A stretch of 64,000 nt of DNA from Gracilimonas tropica DSM 19535 (GCF_000375425.1 NZ_AQXG01000012.1:7501-71500), one strand, 5' to 3'. Numbered from the stretch's first letter, positions 25,583 through 34,959 are shown. The notes: a model not told the origin generated them from the sequence alone. Numbers and translations are program-made.

Positions 25583-25608
25583 CGCTACGACGCAGAGCGA
25601 TCGTAGCG
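25583..25608. repeat. REP-like hairpin, left copy (AGA triloop)
   Basis: CGCTACGACGC pairs with GCG, a bulged A, and TCGTAGCG around an AGA loop, an 11-bp stem. It shares the core CGACGCAGAGCG in inverted orientation with the hairpin at 25640. It starts 20 bases after the hsp20 stop. Confidence 0.7.
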
Positions 25609-25639
25609 AGGATGGTGTAATAATATAATAATTAAGGCT

Positions 25640-25665
25640 CGTGCCTGACGCTCTGCGTCGGCACG
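25640..25665. repeat. REP-like hairpin, right copy (TCT triloop)
   Basis: CGTGCC, a bulged T, GACGC, loop TCT, GCGTC and GGCACG form an 11-bp stem. CGCTCTGCGTCG here is the exact reverse complement of CGACGCAGAGCG in the hairpin at 25583. The two are 31 bases apart in the hsp20-dnaK gap, the arrangement of a paired REP/BIME element. Confidence 0.7.
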
Positions 25666-25718
25666 GAAAGAAAAGACAAGAATATTTATAACAGTAAAAA
25701 GTAAAACAGAACAGACCA

Positions 25719-27668
25719 ATGGGAAAAATCATAGGAATTGACTTAGGAACTACCAACTCATGCGTTGCCGTCATGGAAGGTAATGAGCCGGTAGTAATTC
25801 AGAACAGTGAGGGAGGGAGAACTACTCCTTCTGTTGTGGCATTCTCCAAAGACGGGGAACGACTGGTTGGAGCTCCTGCAAAACGACAGGCGATCACCAA
25901 TCCGGATAAAACTGTAGCTTCTGTGAAGCGATTCATGGGACGCATGTTTAACGAAGTGAAGGATGAAACCAAACAGGTTTCGTATAAAGTGGTGAAGGGC
26001 GATGACGGCACAGCACGTGTTGAAATTGAAGATCGCAAATATGCACCACAGGAAATTTCTGCGATGGTGCTTCAAAAAATGAAGCAAACCGCTGAAGAAT
26101 ATTTGGGCGAAAAAGTAACAGAGGCGGTAATTACCGTACCGGCTTACTTCAACGATGCCCAACGCAAAGCTACTCAGGAAGCCGGTAAAATTGCCGGACT
26201 TGAAGTCAAGCGTATTATCAACGAGCCAACTGCGGCATCCCTTGCGTATGGGCTGGACAAGAAAGATGAAGATCAAACAATTGCCGTATATGACCTTGGT
26301 GGTGGTACCTTTGACGTTTCTATCCTTGAATTGGGTGATGGAGTATTTGAAGTGAAATCAACCAATGGTGATACCCATCTTGGTGGAGACGACTTTGATC
26401 AGCGCATCATCGACTTCCTTGCTGATGAGTTTAAGAAAGATGAAGGTATTGACCTTCGCAAAGATCCAATGGCGATGCAGCGACTCAAAGATGCTGCCGA
26501 AAAAGCTAAGATCGAGCTTTCAAGTTCACAGAAAACCAATATCAACCTGCCATTTGTGACGGCAACGGATTCAGGACCAAAACACCTGAATATTGATCTG
26601 AGCCGTGCAAAGTTTGAACAGTTGGTGGATGATTTGGTGAAGCGTTCTATCGATCCATGTAAAAAAGCGCTTGACGATGCAGGTCTTTCCAAGTCCGATA
26701 TCGATCAGGTTATTTTAGTAGGTGGTTCAACCCGAATTCCAAAAATTCAGGAAGAAGTAAAAGCCTTCTTTGGCAAAGATCCAAGTAAAGGCGTAAATCC
26801 TGATGAAGTGGTTGCTGTTGGTGCTGCTATTCAGGGTGGTGTAATGTCAGGTGATGTGGAAGACGTTGTACTTCTGGATGTCACTCCGCTTACGCTTGGT
26901 ATCGAAACTATGGGTGGTGTTATGACTCCTCTTATCGAGTCCAACAGTACTATTCCAACCAGCAAATCACAGGTATTCTCAACGGCAGCTGACAATCAAA
27001 GCAGTGTTGAGATCCATGTATTGCAGGGTGAGCGAGCCAAAGCTCAGGATAACCGAACCCTTGGACGTTTCCACTTAGATGGAATTCCACCGGCTCCACG
27101 CGGAGTACCTCAGATCGAAGTTACCTTCGATATTGACGCAAACGGTGTGTTGAACATTACCGCAAAAGATAAAGGAACCGGAAAAGAGCAAAGTATTCGT
27201 ATCGAATCTTCTTCAGGATTAAGCGAGGAAGAGATCGAAAAAATGAAGAAAGCGGCCGAAGAACATGCGGAAGAAGACAAGCAGATCAAGGAAAAGGTAG
27301 AGAAACTCAATCAGGTCGACAGTCTGATCTTTTCTACCAAGAAACAGCTTGATGAATACGGCGACAAGATCTCCGATGATAATAAAAAGACCATCGAAGA
27401 AGCGGTCGAAAATCTCGAGAAAGTTCATAAAGAAGAAAATATGGACGAAATTGATGATGCGATCGAAGCCGTGAATAAGGCATGGTCTGCGGCTTCAGAA
27501 GAGATCTACAAAGCAACACAGGAAGAAGCTGCAGCAGGTGGAGCAGCCGGCACCGGCGCTAAAGGCGGAGCCGCCAATGGAGCTGAGGCTTCCTCAGAAT
27601 CTGAAGACAGTGGCGAAGATGCCGTTGACGCAGATTACGAAGTTGTTGATGACGAAGACGACAAGTAA
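25719..27668 (+). CDS. dnaK: chaperone DnaK (Hsp70)
   Basis: 649 residues, full length. The ATPase domain has [43 protein letters not shown] and [13 protein letters not shown]. The [11 protein letters not shown] linker leads to the substrate domain, and the tail is Gly/Ala-rich and then acidic, ending VVDDEDDK. It is the main ATP-driven cytoplasmic chaperone. The co-chaperone genes grpE and dnaJ are not adjacent. A strong terminator follows at 27702. No clear Shine-Dalgarno is present before the ATG. Confidence 0.98.
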   Translation: MGKIIGIDLGTTNSCVAVMEGNEPVVIQNSEGGRTTPSVVAFSKDGERLVGAPAKRQAITNPDKTVASVKRFMGRMFNEVKDETKQVSYKVVKGDDGTARVEIEDRKYAPQEISAMVLQKMKQTAEEYLGEKVTEAVITVPAYFNDAQRKATQEAGKIAGLEVKRIINEPTAASLAYGLDKKDEDQTIAVYDLGGGTFDVSILELGDGVFEVKSTNGDTHLGGDDFDQRIIDFLADEFKKDEGIDLRKDPMAMQRLKDAAEKAKIELSSSQKTNINLPFVTATDSGPKHLNIDLSRAKFEQLVDDLVKRSIDPCKKALDDAGLSKSDIDQVILVGGSTRIPKIQEEVKAFFGKDPSKGVNPDEVVAVGAAIQGGVMSGDVEDVVLLDVTPLTLGIETMGGVMTPLIESNSTIPTSKSQVFSTAADNQSSVEIHVLQGERAKAQDNRTLGRFHLDGIPPAPRGVPQIEVTFDIDANGVLNITAKDKGTGKEQSIRIESSSGLSEEEIEKMKKAAEEHAEEDKQIKEKVEKLNQVDSLIFSTKKQLDEYGDKISDDNKKTIEEAVENLEKVHKEENMDEIDDAIEAVNKAWSAASEEIYKATQEEAAAGGAAGTGAKGGAANGAEASSESEDSGEDAVDADYEVVDDEDDK

Positions 27669-27701
27669 GCTGAGCATTCTCACTTACTCTCGATAAGTTT
27701 A

Positions 27702-27738
27702 AAATCCCGCTTTGGTTTTTCCGGAGCGGGATTTTTTT
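27702..27738 (+). terminator. Rho-independent terminator after dnaK
   Basis: AAATCCCGCT (27702-27711) pairs perfectly with AGCGGGATTT (27725-27734) and is followed by a T-run. Confidence 0.92.
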
Positions 27739-27794
27739 GTTTAATGAGTTTTTGTATTTAGTACTGTTAAGACTAATCAAAACTTTACGATATC

Positions 27795-27989
27795 ATGTTT
27801 TCAGTACTTGGTCCAATGGCATTTATAATTCCTGCAATAATCTACTTGGTTATAATCGGTTTGGTTATTTGGTTGGTTCTTCGCTTGGTTCGCTCCAATG
27901 AAGAGATTGCGCAAAACACAGCTATGATTGCACAGTACCTTAAACAAAGAAATGCAATGGAGCGAGAGCAGGACAAAAACAGTAAATAA
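27795..27989 (+). CDS. small single-span membrane protein
   Basis: 64 residues. A hydrophobic N-terminus (about residues 8-31, with FIIPAIIYLVIIGLVIWLVL) is followed by a charged amphipathic tail (RLVRSNEEIAQNTAMIAQYLKQRNAMEREQ). The form is that of a short inner-membrane protein with a cytoplasmic coiled tail. It stands alone after the dnaK terminator. No family is recognised and there is no strong ribosome-binding site, so it is a likely but unproven gene. Confidence 0.6.
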   Translation: MFSVLGPMAFIIPAIIYLVIIGLVIWLVLRLVRSNEEIAQNTAMIAQYLKQRNAMEREQDKNSK

Positions 27990-28436
27990 AATCAGAAAGT
28001 TTTCTAACTGAGCACGAAGAAGTTAATGTTGATTAAATGAACTGAGTCTGGTAGGGTTATCTGGGATTCAATAATTTGCATTGGGCAGACAAGTTGCCCG
28101 CCCTACGAATGGATGCAAATCAAGAGAATCTTAAAATCCTTCAAATCATGGTTTAAGGTGAAGAAGGGCTTTTTGCCTTTGGTCCATCCATCACCCCGCT
28201 CTTCGTGAATTGAACAAATGGACTTGTGCAAGCTGAGCGGAAAGATGGATTGCAGAGTTGCTTGTTTCAATCGTCAGGCCGCTGAGGCATTTTATTCCTG
28301 TCAAAAGATTTCCAAAACGAAGAGGCGAAGTTAGGTTAAATGGAGTACTTAAAAAAACAGCGATCATCCGCACAATCTGTGTCATCCGTGTTCTATTCCT
28401 CATGTCTTTCAAGCCCAACATTCTTATCTTTGAGGC
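27990..28436. other. 447-base noncoding stretch made largely of small repeats
   Basis: No gene is supported here; the only forward frame, from 28258, has no recognisable protein and overlaps the repeats and the tsaD start. The stretch holds a nested hairpin at 28051-28106, a run of AATC-containing words at 28116-28155 (AAATCAAG, GAATCTTAA, AATCCTTC, AAATCATGG), and a run of ATC words at 28359-28397 (CGATCATCCG, CACAATCTGTG, TCATCCGTG). Low-complexity word runs of these three kinds are the same class as the palindromic repeats elsewhere in the window. Confidence 0.65.
28051..28106. repeat. nested hairpin in the tsaD upstream region
   Basis: Outer arms GTAGGG (28051-28056) and CCCTAC (28101-28106) enclose an inner stem GGGCA (28083-28087) and TGCCC (28095-28099) with a 7-base loop. 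Confidence 0.55.
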
Positions 28437-29423
28437 ATGAACATTTTAGCCATCGAATCTTCTTGCGACGATACCTCAGCTGCGGTTTTAACCGATGATG
28501 GAATCCAATCCAATATCATAGCATCCCAATCCATCCACCTAAAGTTTGGAGGAGTAGTGCCGGAGTTAGCTTCCCGGGCGCATCAAAAAACCATTACCCA
28601 AACGGTGGAACAGGCGCTGGACGAAGGAAATACTTCTTTAGATGAAATTGAAGCTATTGCCGTAACGCAGGGGCCGGGTTTGCTAGGTTCGTTGTTAGTC
28701 GGAATTTGTTTTGCCAAGGGATTGGCTCTTTCCAGAGATATTCCGCTTATCGGAGTGAACCACATGGATGCGCATATCTATGCTAATTTCATCGATCATC
28801 AGCCGGAGTTTCCGTTGATCGCACTAACCGTTTCAGGCGGACATACACAGCTGGTACATGTGAAATCCCCATTCGAGCATGAGATTATTGGTGAAACCAG
28901 GGACGATGCAGCCGGTGAAGCTTTTGATAAAATCGGTAAGCTTTTGGGGCTGCCATATCCAGCTGGTCCGCACATGGATAAACTCGCTAAAGAAGGAGAT
29001 CCCAAATTTCATAAATTTCCTCAGGCACTACTCCACGAAGGCCTCGATTTCAGTTTTTCCGGGTTGAAAACCAGTGTGCTGTATTACTTGCAGGATAAAG
29101 AAGAGGATTGGATCCAAGAGCATTTAAATGATATTTGCGCCAGTGTATCTTTTGCGATCTCGGAGGTATTGGTCAAGAAATTGAAGCGAGCCATCAAACT
29201 AACCGGAGTGAAAACGGTGTTACTTGCCGGAGGAGTTTCTGCGAATTCCATGCTGCGGGAAAAATCTCAAAGGATGGCAGAAGAGATGGAAGTGAAGCTA
29301 TATTCTCCCCAAATAAGCTACTGCACAGATAACGCTGCCATGATCGCCATGACGGGAAAAATGAAGGCCGATCTGGGGCATTTTGATGATTTGGACCTGG
29401 TGCCTTTTTCCTCACTTTCGTGA
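28437..29423 (+). CDS. tsaD: tRNA N6-adenosine threonylcarbamoyltransferase
   Basis: 328 residues. MNILAIESSCDDTSAAVLTD opens the ASKHA fold. The metal ligands His109 and His113 are in NHMDAHIY. QGPGLLGSLLVG, SGGHTQLVHV, DDAAGEAFDKIGKLLGLPYPAGP and LAGGVSANSMLRE complete the TsaD pattern. With TsaB, TsaC and TsaE it makes t6A37 on tRNAs reading ANN codons. The start ATG immediately follows the repeat region. It ends convergent with rnhA over a perfect 19-bp stem. Confidence 0.97.
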   Translation: MNILAIESSCDDTSAAVLTDDGIQSNIIASQSIHLKFGGVVPELASRAHQKTITQTVEQALDEGNTSLDEIEAIAVTQGPGLLGSLLVGICFAKGLALSRDIPLIGVNHMDAHIYANFIDHQPEFPLIALTVSGGHTQLVHVKSPFEHEIIGETRDDAAGEAFDKIGKLLGLPYPAGPHMDKLAKEGDPKFHKFPQALLHEGLDFSFSGLKTSVLYYLQDKEEDWIQEHLNDICASVSFAISEVLVKKLKRAIKLTGVKTVLLAGGVSANSMLREKSQRMAEEMEVKLYSPQISYCTDNAAMIAMTGKMKADLGHFDDLDLVPFSSLS

Positions 29424-29436
29424 ATGTTGAATGCTA

Positions 29437-29484
29437 AATTTTAAATGTTAAATGGGTTTAGTATTCCATTTAACATTTAAAATT
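29437..29484. terminator. 19-bp perfect AT-rich stem between convergent tsaD and rnhA
   Basis: AATTTTAAATGTTAAATGG (29437-29455) is the exact reverse complement of 29466-29484, with a 10-base loop. The flanks add partial matches (words TGTTGAATG / CAACATTTA). It fills almost all of the 67-base space between the two stop codons and is likely a bidirectional end signal, although it is AT-rich and has no GC stem. Confidence 0.7.
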
Positions 29485-29490
29485 CAACAT

Positions 29491-29934
29491 TTAGAATTTC
29501 TGAGATTCAGCTACCGCCAATTGGTCAGCCCGTTCGTTTAATTCGATTCCTGCATGGCCTTTAACCTTCACCCAAACCACTTCATGTGGTTCCATGGCTT
29601 TCAGCATTGCCTGCCATAATTCTTTATTTTCGACCGGTTTTTTATTGGATTTACGCCAGCCTCTTTTCTGCCAATTCTTGATCCATCCTTGCGTAAAGGC
29701 GTTGATGATTAGGGCACTGTCACTGTGAATTTTGACCAGACAGGGTTTCTTCAGGGCATTCAATGCTTCGATCACAGCTTGCATTTCCATTCGGTTGTTG
29801 GTGGTTTGCGGATCGCCTCCGGAGAGTTCTTTCTCTTTGCCATTCCATTTTAAAATCGCTCCCCAGCCTCCCGGACCCGGATTTCCGCTACAGGCTCCAT
29901 CGGTGTAAACAATAACTTCGGGTTTATTAGACAT
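29491..29934 (-). CDS. rnhA: ribonuclease HI
   Basis: 147 residues. The catalytic carboxylates are all present: Asp12 ([16 protein letters not shown]), Glu50 (NNRMEMQAV), Asp72 (HSDSALI) and Asp137 (NERADQLA), with His127 in KGHAG. It cuts the RNA strand of RNA-DNA hybrids. It overlaps the end of pyrF by eight bases, so the two are probably on one transcript. Confidence 0.96.
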   Translation of the reverse strand: MSNKPEVIVYTDGACSGNPGPGGWGAILKWNGKEKELSGGDPQTTNNRMEMQAVIEALNALKKPCLVKIHSDSALIINAFTQGWIKNWQKRGWRKSNKKPVENKELWQAMLKAMEPHEVVWVKVKGHAGIELNERADQLAVAESQKF

Positions 29935-30766
29935 ACTGTTTGGTGATCTGATTCAGATTCTGTTTCATAGATTTTGCGGCTTCGGCAACATGTTCAGGCC
30001 AATCGCCTTCATCTTTACCTGCATAGGTAATGCCGCGACTGGAATTAATCAGCGGAATTCCCTTATGATCCTGAAGTGCTTTAGCGAGTTCAGAAATAGA
30101 ACCACCTTGTGCTCCAATTCCTGGAATTAACAATGCTCCTTTCGGATGATGCGACAACACACTTTCCGCCTCTTCCGCTTGCGTGGCGCCGATCACCATT
30201 CCCAAATGTGAATCAGAAAAAGCAGATTTTTTTGCAAGCTGATCGGCAATGAATTGCGACATCATGTCAAAACCGGAAAAGGGCTTTTTGAGAAAGTCGG
30301 AAGCACCGGGGTTTGAGGTCAATGTGAGCACATAAATTCCTTTGCTTTCATCCTTGGAAAAAGCTTTCAGTGTTTCAAAACCCATCAGGGGATTCAGGGT
30401 GATGGCATCCACTTCGAATTCATCCCAAAACGCTTTTTTATAGTGTTCAGCTGTAGAACTTATATCACCTCGCTTGGCATCGGCGATGATGATCTTGTCA
30501 TCCGGAATATGTGCAATGACTTCCCTGAATACAGAGAGTCCATTGGACCCAAGAGCTTCAAAAAAAGCAAGATTTGGTTTAAAGGCTGCACAGTGATCAG
30601 AGGTGTAGTCAATCACCAATTTGCAGAAATAACTAACTTGTTCTTCAGGAGACTCAAACTGATCCTTTATCGGTTGAGGAAGAAGGTCAAGGTTCGGATC
30701 TAAGCCTACACACAAAACTGAGCCGGAATTCGAAATCGTGTTCTTTAATTTTTCGAGGAATGTCAT
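29927..30766 (-). CDS. pyrF: orotidine 5'-phosphate decarboxylase, subfamily 2
   Basis: 279 residues from the ATG at 30766; the frame is open for 32 more codons upstream, but that extension (rich in Cys, Tyr and Ser) has no family match, while [11 protein letters not shown] is the usual N-terminus. Motifs: [23 protein letters not shown], and the catalytic [14 protein letters not shown] (Asp96, Lys98, Asp101), then TLTSNPG and PGIGAQGG. It removes CO2 from OMP to give UMP. The 154-base upstream space is divergent with the amidohydrolase gene. Confidence 0.94.
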   Translation of the reverse strand: MTFLEKLKNTISNSGSVLCVGLDPNLDLLPQPIKDQFESPEEQVSYFCKLVIDYTSDHCAAFKPNLAFFEALGSNGLSVFREVIAHIPDDKIIIADAKRGDISSTAEHYKKAFWDEFEVDAITLNPLMGFETLKAFSKDESKGIYVLTLTSNPGASDFLKKPFSGFDMMSQFIADQLAKKSAFSDSHLGMVIGATQAEEAESVLSHHPKGALLIPGIGAQGGSISELAKALQDHKGIPLINSSRGITYAGKDEGDWPEHVAEAAKSMKQNLNQITKQYV

Positions 30767-30920
30767 AAATGAAAATTTTTGAGGAAGATAACATTTCTCA
30801 AAGCCAATGGAAGAAAGCATTTCCATAGGGTAAATAATGCATGTATATACTTGTAAAAGCATTGGGGAGCTGATGCAATTTTTTTAGCTTCATACTTTCA
30901 TCCATAAATTAGATACTAAT

Positions 30921-33900
30921 ATGAGACTGATCGATACTGCATCTACTTATTTAACTTTGACTTTGATGGTTTTCATCACGGCATTTGCACCCAGCATAGC
31001 AGTTGCTCAGGATGATGCCGATTCCGACTCAACCGACACCGAAGAACTCAATGAGTTACCACTTGAGCCGGGCAGGGAATTTTCCTTTGATCTGACTGAA
31101 GGCTCCTGGATCTCGCTGGATGTGAGTCCTGATGGTGAAACCATCGTTTTCGATTTTTTGGGTGACCTGTATACTATTCCGATCGATGGTGGTGAAGCCA
31201 CACAGATCACCAGCGGAATGCAGTTCGACAGTCAGCCTCGGTTCAGCCCGGATGGAAATAAAATTGCCTTTATTTCAGATGCTTCCGGTGGAGAAGGCGT
31301 TTGGATCTATGATCTTGAAACCGAAGAAAGTGAACAGCTTACGAAAGGAAAAGAAAATGAGTATCAGTCGCCCGAGTGGATGCCGGATGGTAATTATGTG
31401 ATCGCCTCCAAAAATGATCCCGGTAATCACAAGATCTGGATGTATCATATTGACGGAGGTTCCGGGGTGCCTTTGACGGAAGAGCCGGGAAATTTGAGGA
31501 TGTTGGAAGGAGCGTTCGGGGCCAATGACCGGTATGTATGGTTCTCTCGTCGATTTGGAACCTGGGATTATAACGCGTCACTGCCTCAATACGAGATCGC
31601 AACTTATGATCGGGAAACGGGTGAAATTACGGTACAATCCGATCGATATGGGTCTTCGTTTCGCCCAACGCTTTCAGGGGATGGCAAATGGTTGGTGTAT
31701 GGAACACGCCACGATGAACACACCGGATTGGTGAAACGCGATTTAAAAACTGGTGATGAAAGCTGGCTGGCATATCCGGTTCAGCATGATGATCAGGAAT
31801 CACGAGCTTCAAGAGATGTACTGCCCGGTATGTCCTTCACCCCGGATAACAAATATGTGGTTACATCTTATGGAGGAAAAATCTGGAAGCTGCCCGTTGA
31901 TGGTGGAGATGCGGTAGAAATTCCATTCCGTGTAAAAGGAAGTATTGAATTAGGACCTGAGCTTGATTTCGATTACCCGATCAAAGATACCCCACAGTTT
32001 GAGATCACCCAGATACGCGATGCCGTTCCTTCACCGGATGGAAAGAGAATTGCGTTCACTGCTCTGAATGAAATTTATACGATGGAGCTGCCTGGTGGTG
32101 AGCCGCGTAAACTCGTCGATTTAGATGAAACACAGGCACAACCGGTTTGGTCACCCGATGGAGAATGGATTGCCTTTGTAACGTGGACCCCGGAAACCGG
32201 TAAGGTATATAAAGTTCGGCCGAATGGAAGAAGGTTACAGCAGATGAATGAAGAGGAAGGCGTTTTTCAGGATCCGGTGTGGAATAACGATGGGAGCCGT
32301 ATTGTAGTGATCAAAGGACAACCACAAGATTTTCGAAATGCGACACGAAGAACGGCATTTCAGGGTACCAGTGATCTTGTATGGATCGATGCTGATGGAG
32401 GAGCAAATAACTTTATTGCATTTACAAACGGACGTTCAAATCCACATTTTGTGAAAGGATCGGATCGTATTTATCTATCCAGCTGGGGTGGTTTGGTTTC
32501 TATCCGCTGGGATGGAACCGATGAAAAAGAACACCTGGAAGTGACACGTAGCGGAGGTGGCCGTGCATCATGGATTCGTATGGCCCCGGAAGGAGATCAG
32601 GCCCTTGCTCAGGTTAATAGTGATCTATTCGTGCTCACAGTTCCTAAAGTAGGAGGAGAAGCCCCACGTATTCGTGTGGGTGGTTCTTCGAGTTCTTTTC
32701 CCAGTCATCAGCTGACGGATATCGGCGGGCAATTCCCTGCCTGGAGTTGGGATGCAAACCGTATCCATTGGTCAATTGGGAATGCGCATGTAATTTATGA
32801 TTTGGAGGCAGATGAAGCTTACAACGATAGCGTTAAAGCCGCAAAAAAAATGGAAACTGAACAAGATGAAAAAGAATCAGAGGAAGAGAATGGCGAAGAA
32901 GTTGAGGTGGAAAAAGAGGAAAAAGAAAAAGGATATCAGCCTCAGGAAATTCGAATAAGTGTGATGGCGGATCGTGATATTCCTGAAGGAGATTTAGTGC
33001 TTCGCGGAGCAAAAGTGATCACGATGAATGGGGATGAGATCATTGAGAATGCAGATCTCGTCATCAAAGATAACCGCATTGTTGGAATTGGGGAGCGTGG
33101 GCAGGTTGATGTACCGGATAATGCTGAGATCAAAGATGTTTCAGGAAAAACGATCATACCCGGTTTTGTAGATACCCATGCACATTTTCGTCATCCTGTG
33201 AATTTGCACCGAGGGGAGTTTTGGTCTTACCTGACGAACCTGGCGTACGGTGTGATCACTACCAGAGATCCGCAAACTTCAACTACCGATGTGCTTACGT
33301 ATCAGGATCTGGTTCACGCAGGTAAATTATTGGGTCCACGTGTGTATTCAACGGGGCCGGGTGTCTTCAGCAGCGAGAATATCAAAGACCTCGATCATGC
33401 CCGCGATGTGATGAAACGCTACAGCGATTATTATGATACCAAGACCATCAAAATGTATGGGGCCGGTAATCGTGAGCAGCGACAGTGGATCATTGAGGCT
33501 GCCAGAGAGCAGGAGTTAATGCCAACCACGGAAGGTTCTCTTGATTTCAAGGAAAACCTGACGCAAGTGATCGATGGGTACCCCGGACATGAGCATTCTT
33601 TCCCAATATTTCCCCTATTTGAAGATGTGATCGAGTTAGTGGCATTTTCACAAACAGCTTATACACCTACTTTATTGGTAGCTTATGGTGGACCCTGGGC
33701 CGAAAATTATTTCTATGCGATCGAACGTCCCCACGATGAGCCAAAGTTACAGCGTTTTATGCCCCATAATAATCTGGATGAACGTACCCGAAGACGAAAT
33801 GCAGGCTGGTTCATGGAAGAAGAACATGTATTTGAAGAACTGGCGGCATTTGTGAACGATCTGGTAGAAGCAGGAGGCCGGGCCGGAGTGGGAAGCCATG

Positions 33901-34244
33901 GACAACTGCAAGGTTTGGGATATCATTGGGAGCTCTGGGCGATGCAGTCCGGCGGTATTTCGGAGCATGATATTTTGAAGGTGGCCACCATTCAGGGCGC
34001 AGAAGCTATTGGTCTGGAAACAGACCTGGGAACCATTGAGGAAGGAAAACTGGCTGATTTGCTGATCTTGAATTCTGACCCTTTGTTAAATATTCGAAAT
34101 ACGGCTGATCTGGAGTTTATCATGAAGAATGGACGGATGTATGAAACGGAAAGCTTGAATGAAGTATTTCCCACCCAAAAAGAATTACCAACCTTCTGGT
34201 GGCAAAATACAGAGCCAGTGAATGTTCCGGGAGTTCGGAAGTGA
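30921..34244 (+). CDS. secreted amidohydrolase fused to a TolB-like propeller
   Basis: 1107 residues. A signal peptide (MVFITAFAPSIAVAQ, cleavage near 28) is followed by a TolB/PD40 propeller over about residues 45-640, with repeated blades such as SPDGEWIAFVTW and SPDGKRIAFTAL. A strongly charged Glu/Lys linker (about 640-673) leads to an amidohydrolase barrel (about 690-1080) with GFVDTHAHFRHP (first metal HxH, near 753), TIKMYG (the Lys) and GHEHSF. The usual final metal Asp is replaced in VGSHGQLQGLGYHWEL (near 990). It is exported and probably acts on peptides or small amides; the substrate is not known. Confidence 0.9.
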   Translation: MRLIDTASTYLTLTLMVFITAFAPSIAVAQDDADSDSTDTEELNELPLEPGREFSFDLTEGSWISLDVSPDGETIVFDFLGDLYTIPIDGGEATQITSGMQFDSQPRFSPDGNKIAFISDASGGEGVWIYDLETEESEQLTKGKENEYQSPEWMPDGNYVIASKNDPGNHKIWMYHIDGGSGVPLTEEPGNLRMLEGAFGANDRYVWFSRRFGTWDYNASLPQYEIATYDRETGEITVQSDRYGSSFRPTLSGDGKWLVYGTRHDEHTGLVKRDLKTGDESWLAYPVQHDDQESRASRDVLPGMSFTPDNKYVVTSYGGKIWKLPVDGGDAVEIPFRVKGSIELGPELDFDYPIKDTPQFEITQIRDAVPSPDGKRIAFTALNEIYTMELPGGEPRKLVDLDETQAQPVWSPDGEWIAFVTWTPETGKVYKVRPNGRRLQQMNEEEGVFQDPVWNNDGSRIVVIKGQPQDFRNATRRTAFQGTSDLVWIDADGGANNFIAFTNGRSNPHFVKGSDRIYLSSWGGLVSIRWDGTDEKEHLEVTRSGGGRASWIRMAPEGDQALAQVNSDLFVLTVPKVGGEAPRIRVGGSSSSFPSHQLTDIGGQFPAWSWDANRIHWSIGNAHVIYDLEADEAYNDSVKAAKKMETEQDEKESEEENGEEVEVEKEEKEKGYQPQEIRISVMADRDIPEGDLVLRGAKVITMNGDEIIENADLVIKDNRIVGIGERGQVDVPDNAEIKDVSGKTIIPGFVDTHAHFRHPVNLHRGEFWSYLTNLAYGVITTRDPQTSTTDVLTYQDLVHAGKLLGPRVYSTGPGVFSSENIKDLDHARDVMKRYSDYYDTKTIKMYGAGNREQRQWIIEAAREQELMPTTEGSLDFKENLTQVIDGYPGHEHSFPIFPLFEDVIELVAFSQTAYTPTLLVAYGGPWAENYFYAIERPHDEPKLQRFMPHNNLDERTRRRNAGWFMEEEHVFEELAAFVNDLVEAGGRAGVGSHGQLQGLGYHWELWAMQSGGISEHDILKVATIQGAEAIGLETDLGTIEEGKLADLLILNSDPLLNIRNTADLEFIMKNGRMYETESLNEVFPTQKELPTFWWQNTEPVNVPGVRK

Positions 34245-34296
34245 TAAAGTAAGTGATGAAGTAAATCTGATTCAAACTACTTCATCACTAAATCAC
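34241..34296. repeat. word-type palindrome ending the amidohydrolase gene
   Basis: GTGATAAAGTAA then AGTGATGAAGTA (34252-34263), inverted perfectly as TACTTCATCACT (34278-34289) around a 14-base loop, with GTGAT/ATCAC as an outer pair (34241-34245, 34292-34296). The left arm contains the amidohydrolase stop and the right arm contains the stop of the convergent gene. The two words are shared with the repeat at 24892. Confidence 0.7.
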
Positions 34297-34959
34297 ACTC
34301 TCCGGGTGAACTTCTTCAAAACCGTGGGGAGGTTTATCCAGTGTCCAGGTCTCAAAATAAAAATGTCGTTCTGATCTGAATTTCTTGCCGTTGATGCTGA
34401 AAAATCGAAAGTGATCGGGAACTAATTTTTGCAGTGGAAAGAAGAGGTCCCGATATACATTTTCCTTTGAAAATAAATGCAGGTCGAAACCATTTTTGGC
34501 CTGTTCTTTATACACTACAATGTGGTCGTTCTCTAATGCATCTTTAAGCTCTTCTTTAAGATGGCCTACATTGGAATTTATATCGATATGTAATGAGCTG
34601 ATATCCAGATCCGATGTTTCTTTATCCGTAAGTATAAAAACTTCACCCAGTCTAAGATCCTGAATGGCTTTGGATATGGATGGAAATGAAGTTTTAGCCG
34701 TAATAATATTTTTGTTAGGAAAAGCCAGTTCCATCGCCGCGATGATCTCATCAAAAGAAGACAACCGATTCAACCCAAAATGCTCATTTTTGAGATCAGT
34801 TCCGGTGAAGTAAAGCTTGGAGTAGGTAGGATCCGGCTTCATGAAATCCTCGAGAGAAGACTCTATTTTTTTTGGATTTTCTCTTGTATTGCGATCGGCA
34901 AGTTTATCCAGTCTTTGATCGTGTTGAAAGATCAATTTGAAGATGTCAGTGCTTGGCAT
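34288..34959 (-). CDS. hypothetical protein, 223 residues
   Basis: The protein is soluble with no signal peptide. No family is recognised. The N-terminal 65 residues are charged (KLIFQHDQRLDKLADRN), the centre has alternating strands and helices (FTGTDLKNEHFGLN, EVFILTDKETSDLD, DHIVVYKEQAKNGFDLH), and the C-terminus is strand-rich (RSERHFYFETWTLD). It follows hppA after a terminator, so it is probably transcribed alone. Its stop lies within the palindrome at 34241. Codon use looks like its neighbours. Confidence 0.6.
   Translation of the reverse strand: MPSTDIFKLIFQHDQRLDKLADRNTRENPKKIESSLEDFMKPDPTYSKLYFTGTDLKNEHFGLNRLSSFDEIIAAMELAFPNKNIITAKTSFPSISKAIQDLRLGEVFILTDKETSDLDISSLHIDINSNVGHLKEELKDALENDHIVVYKEQAKNGFDLHLFSKENVYRDLFFPLQKLVPDHFRFFSINGKKFRSERHFYFETWTLDKPPHGFEEVHPESVI

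Noticed and set aside
25561..25718. Insertion-sequence remnant between hsp20 and dnaK
   Set aside because: No transposase fragment or terminal inverted repeats with target duplication; the hairpins fit a REP-like doublet better.
28258..28440. 60-codon plus-strand frame before tsaD
   Set aside because: It is built from repeat words, contains no family motif and overlaps the tsaD start.
30767..30862. 32-codon upstream extension of pyrF
   Set aside because: The extension has no family match and the usual N-terminus begins at the internal ATG.
13119..34296. CRISPR array
   Set aside because: The repeats are palindromic words at single intergenic sites with no regular spacer-repeat periodicity, and no cas genes are present.
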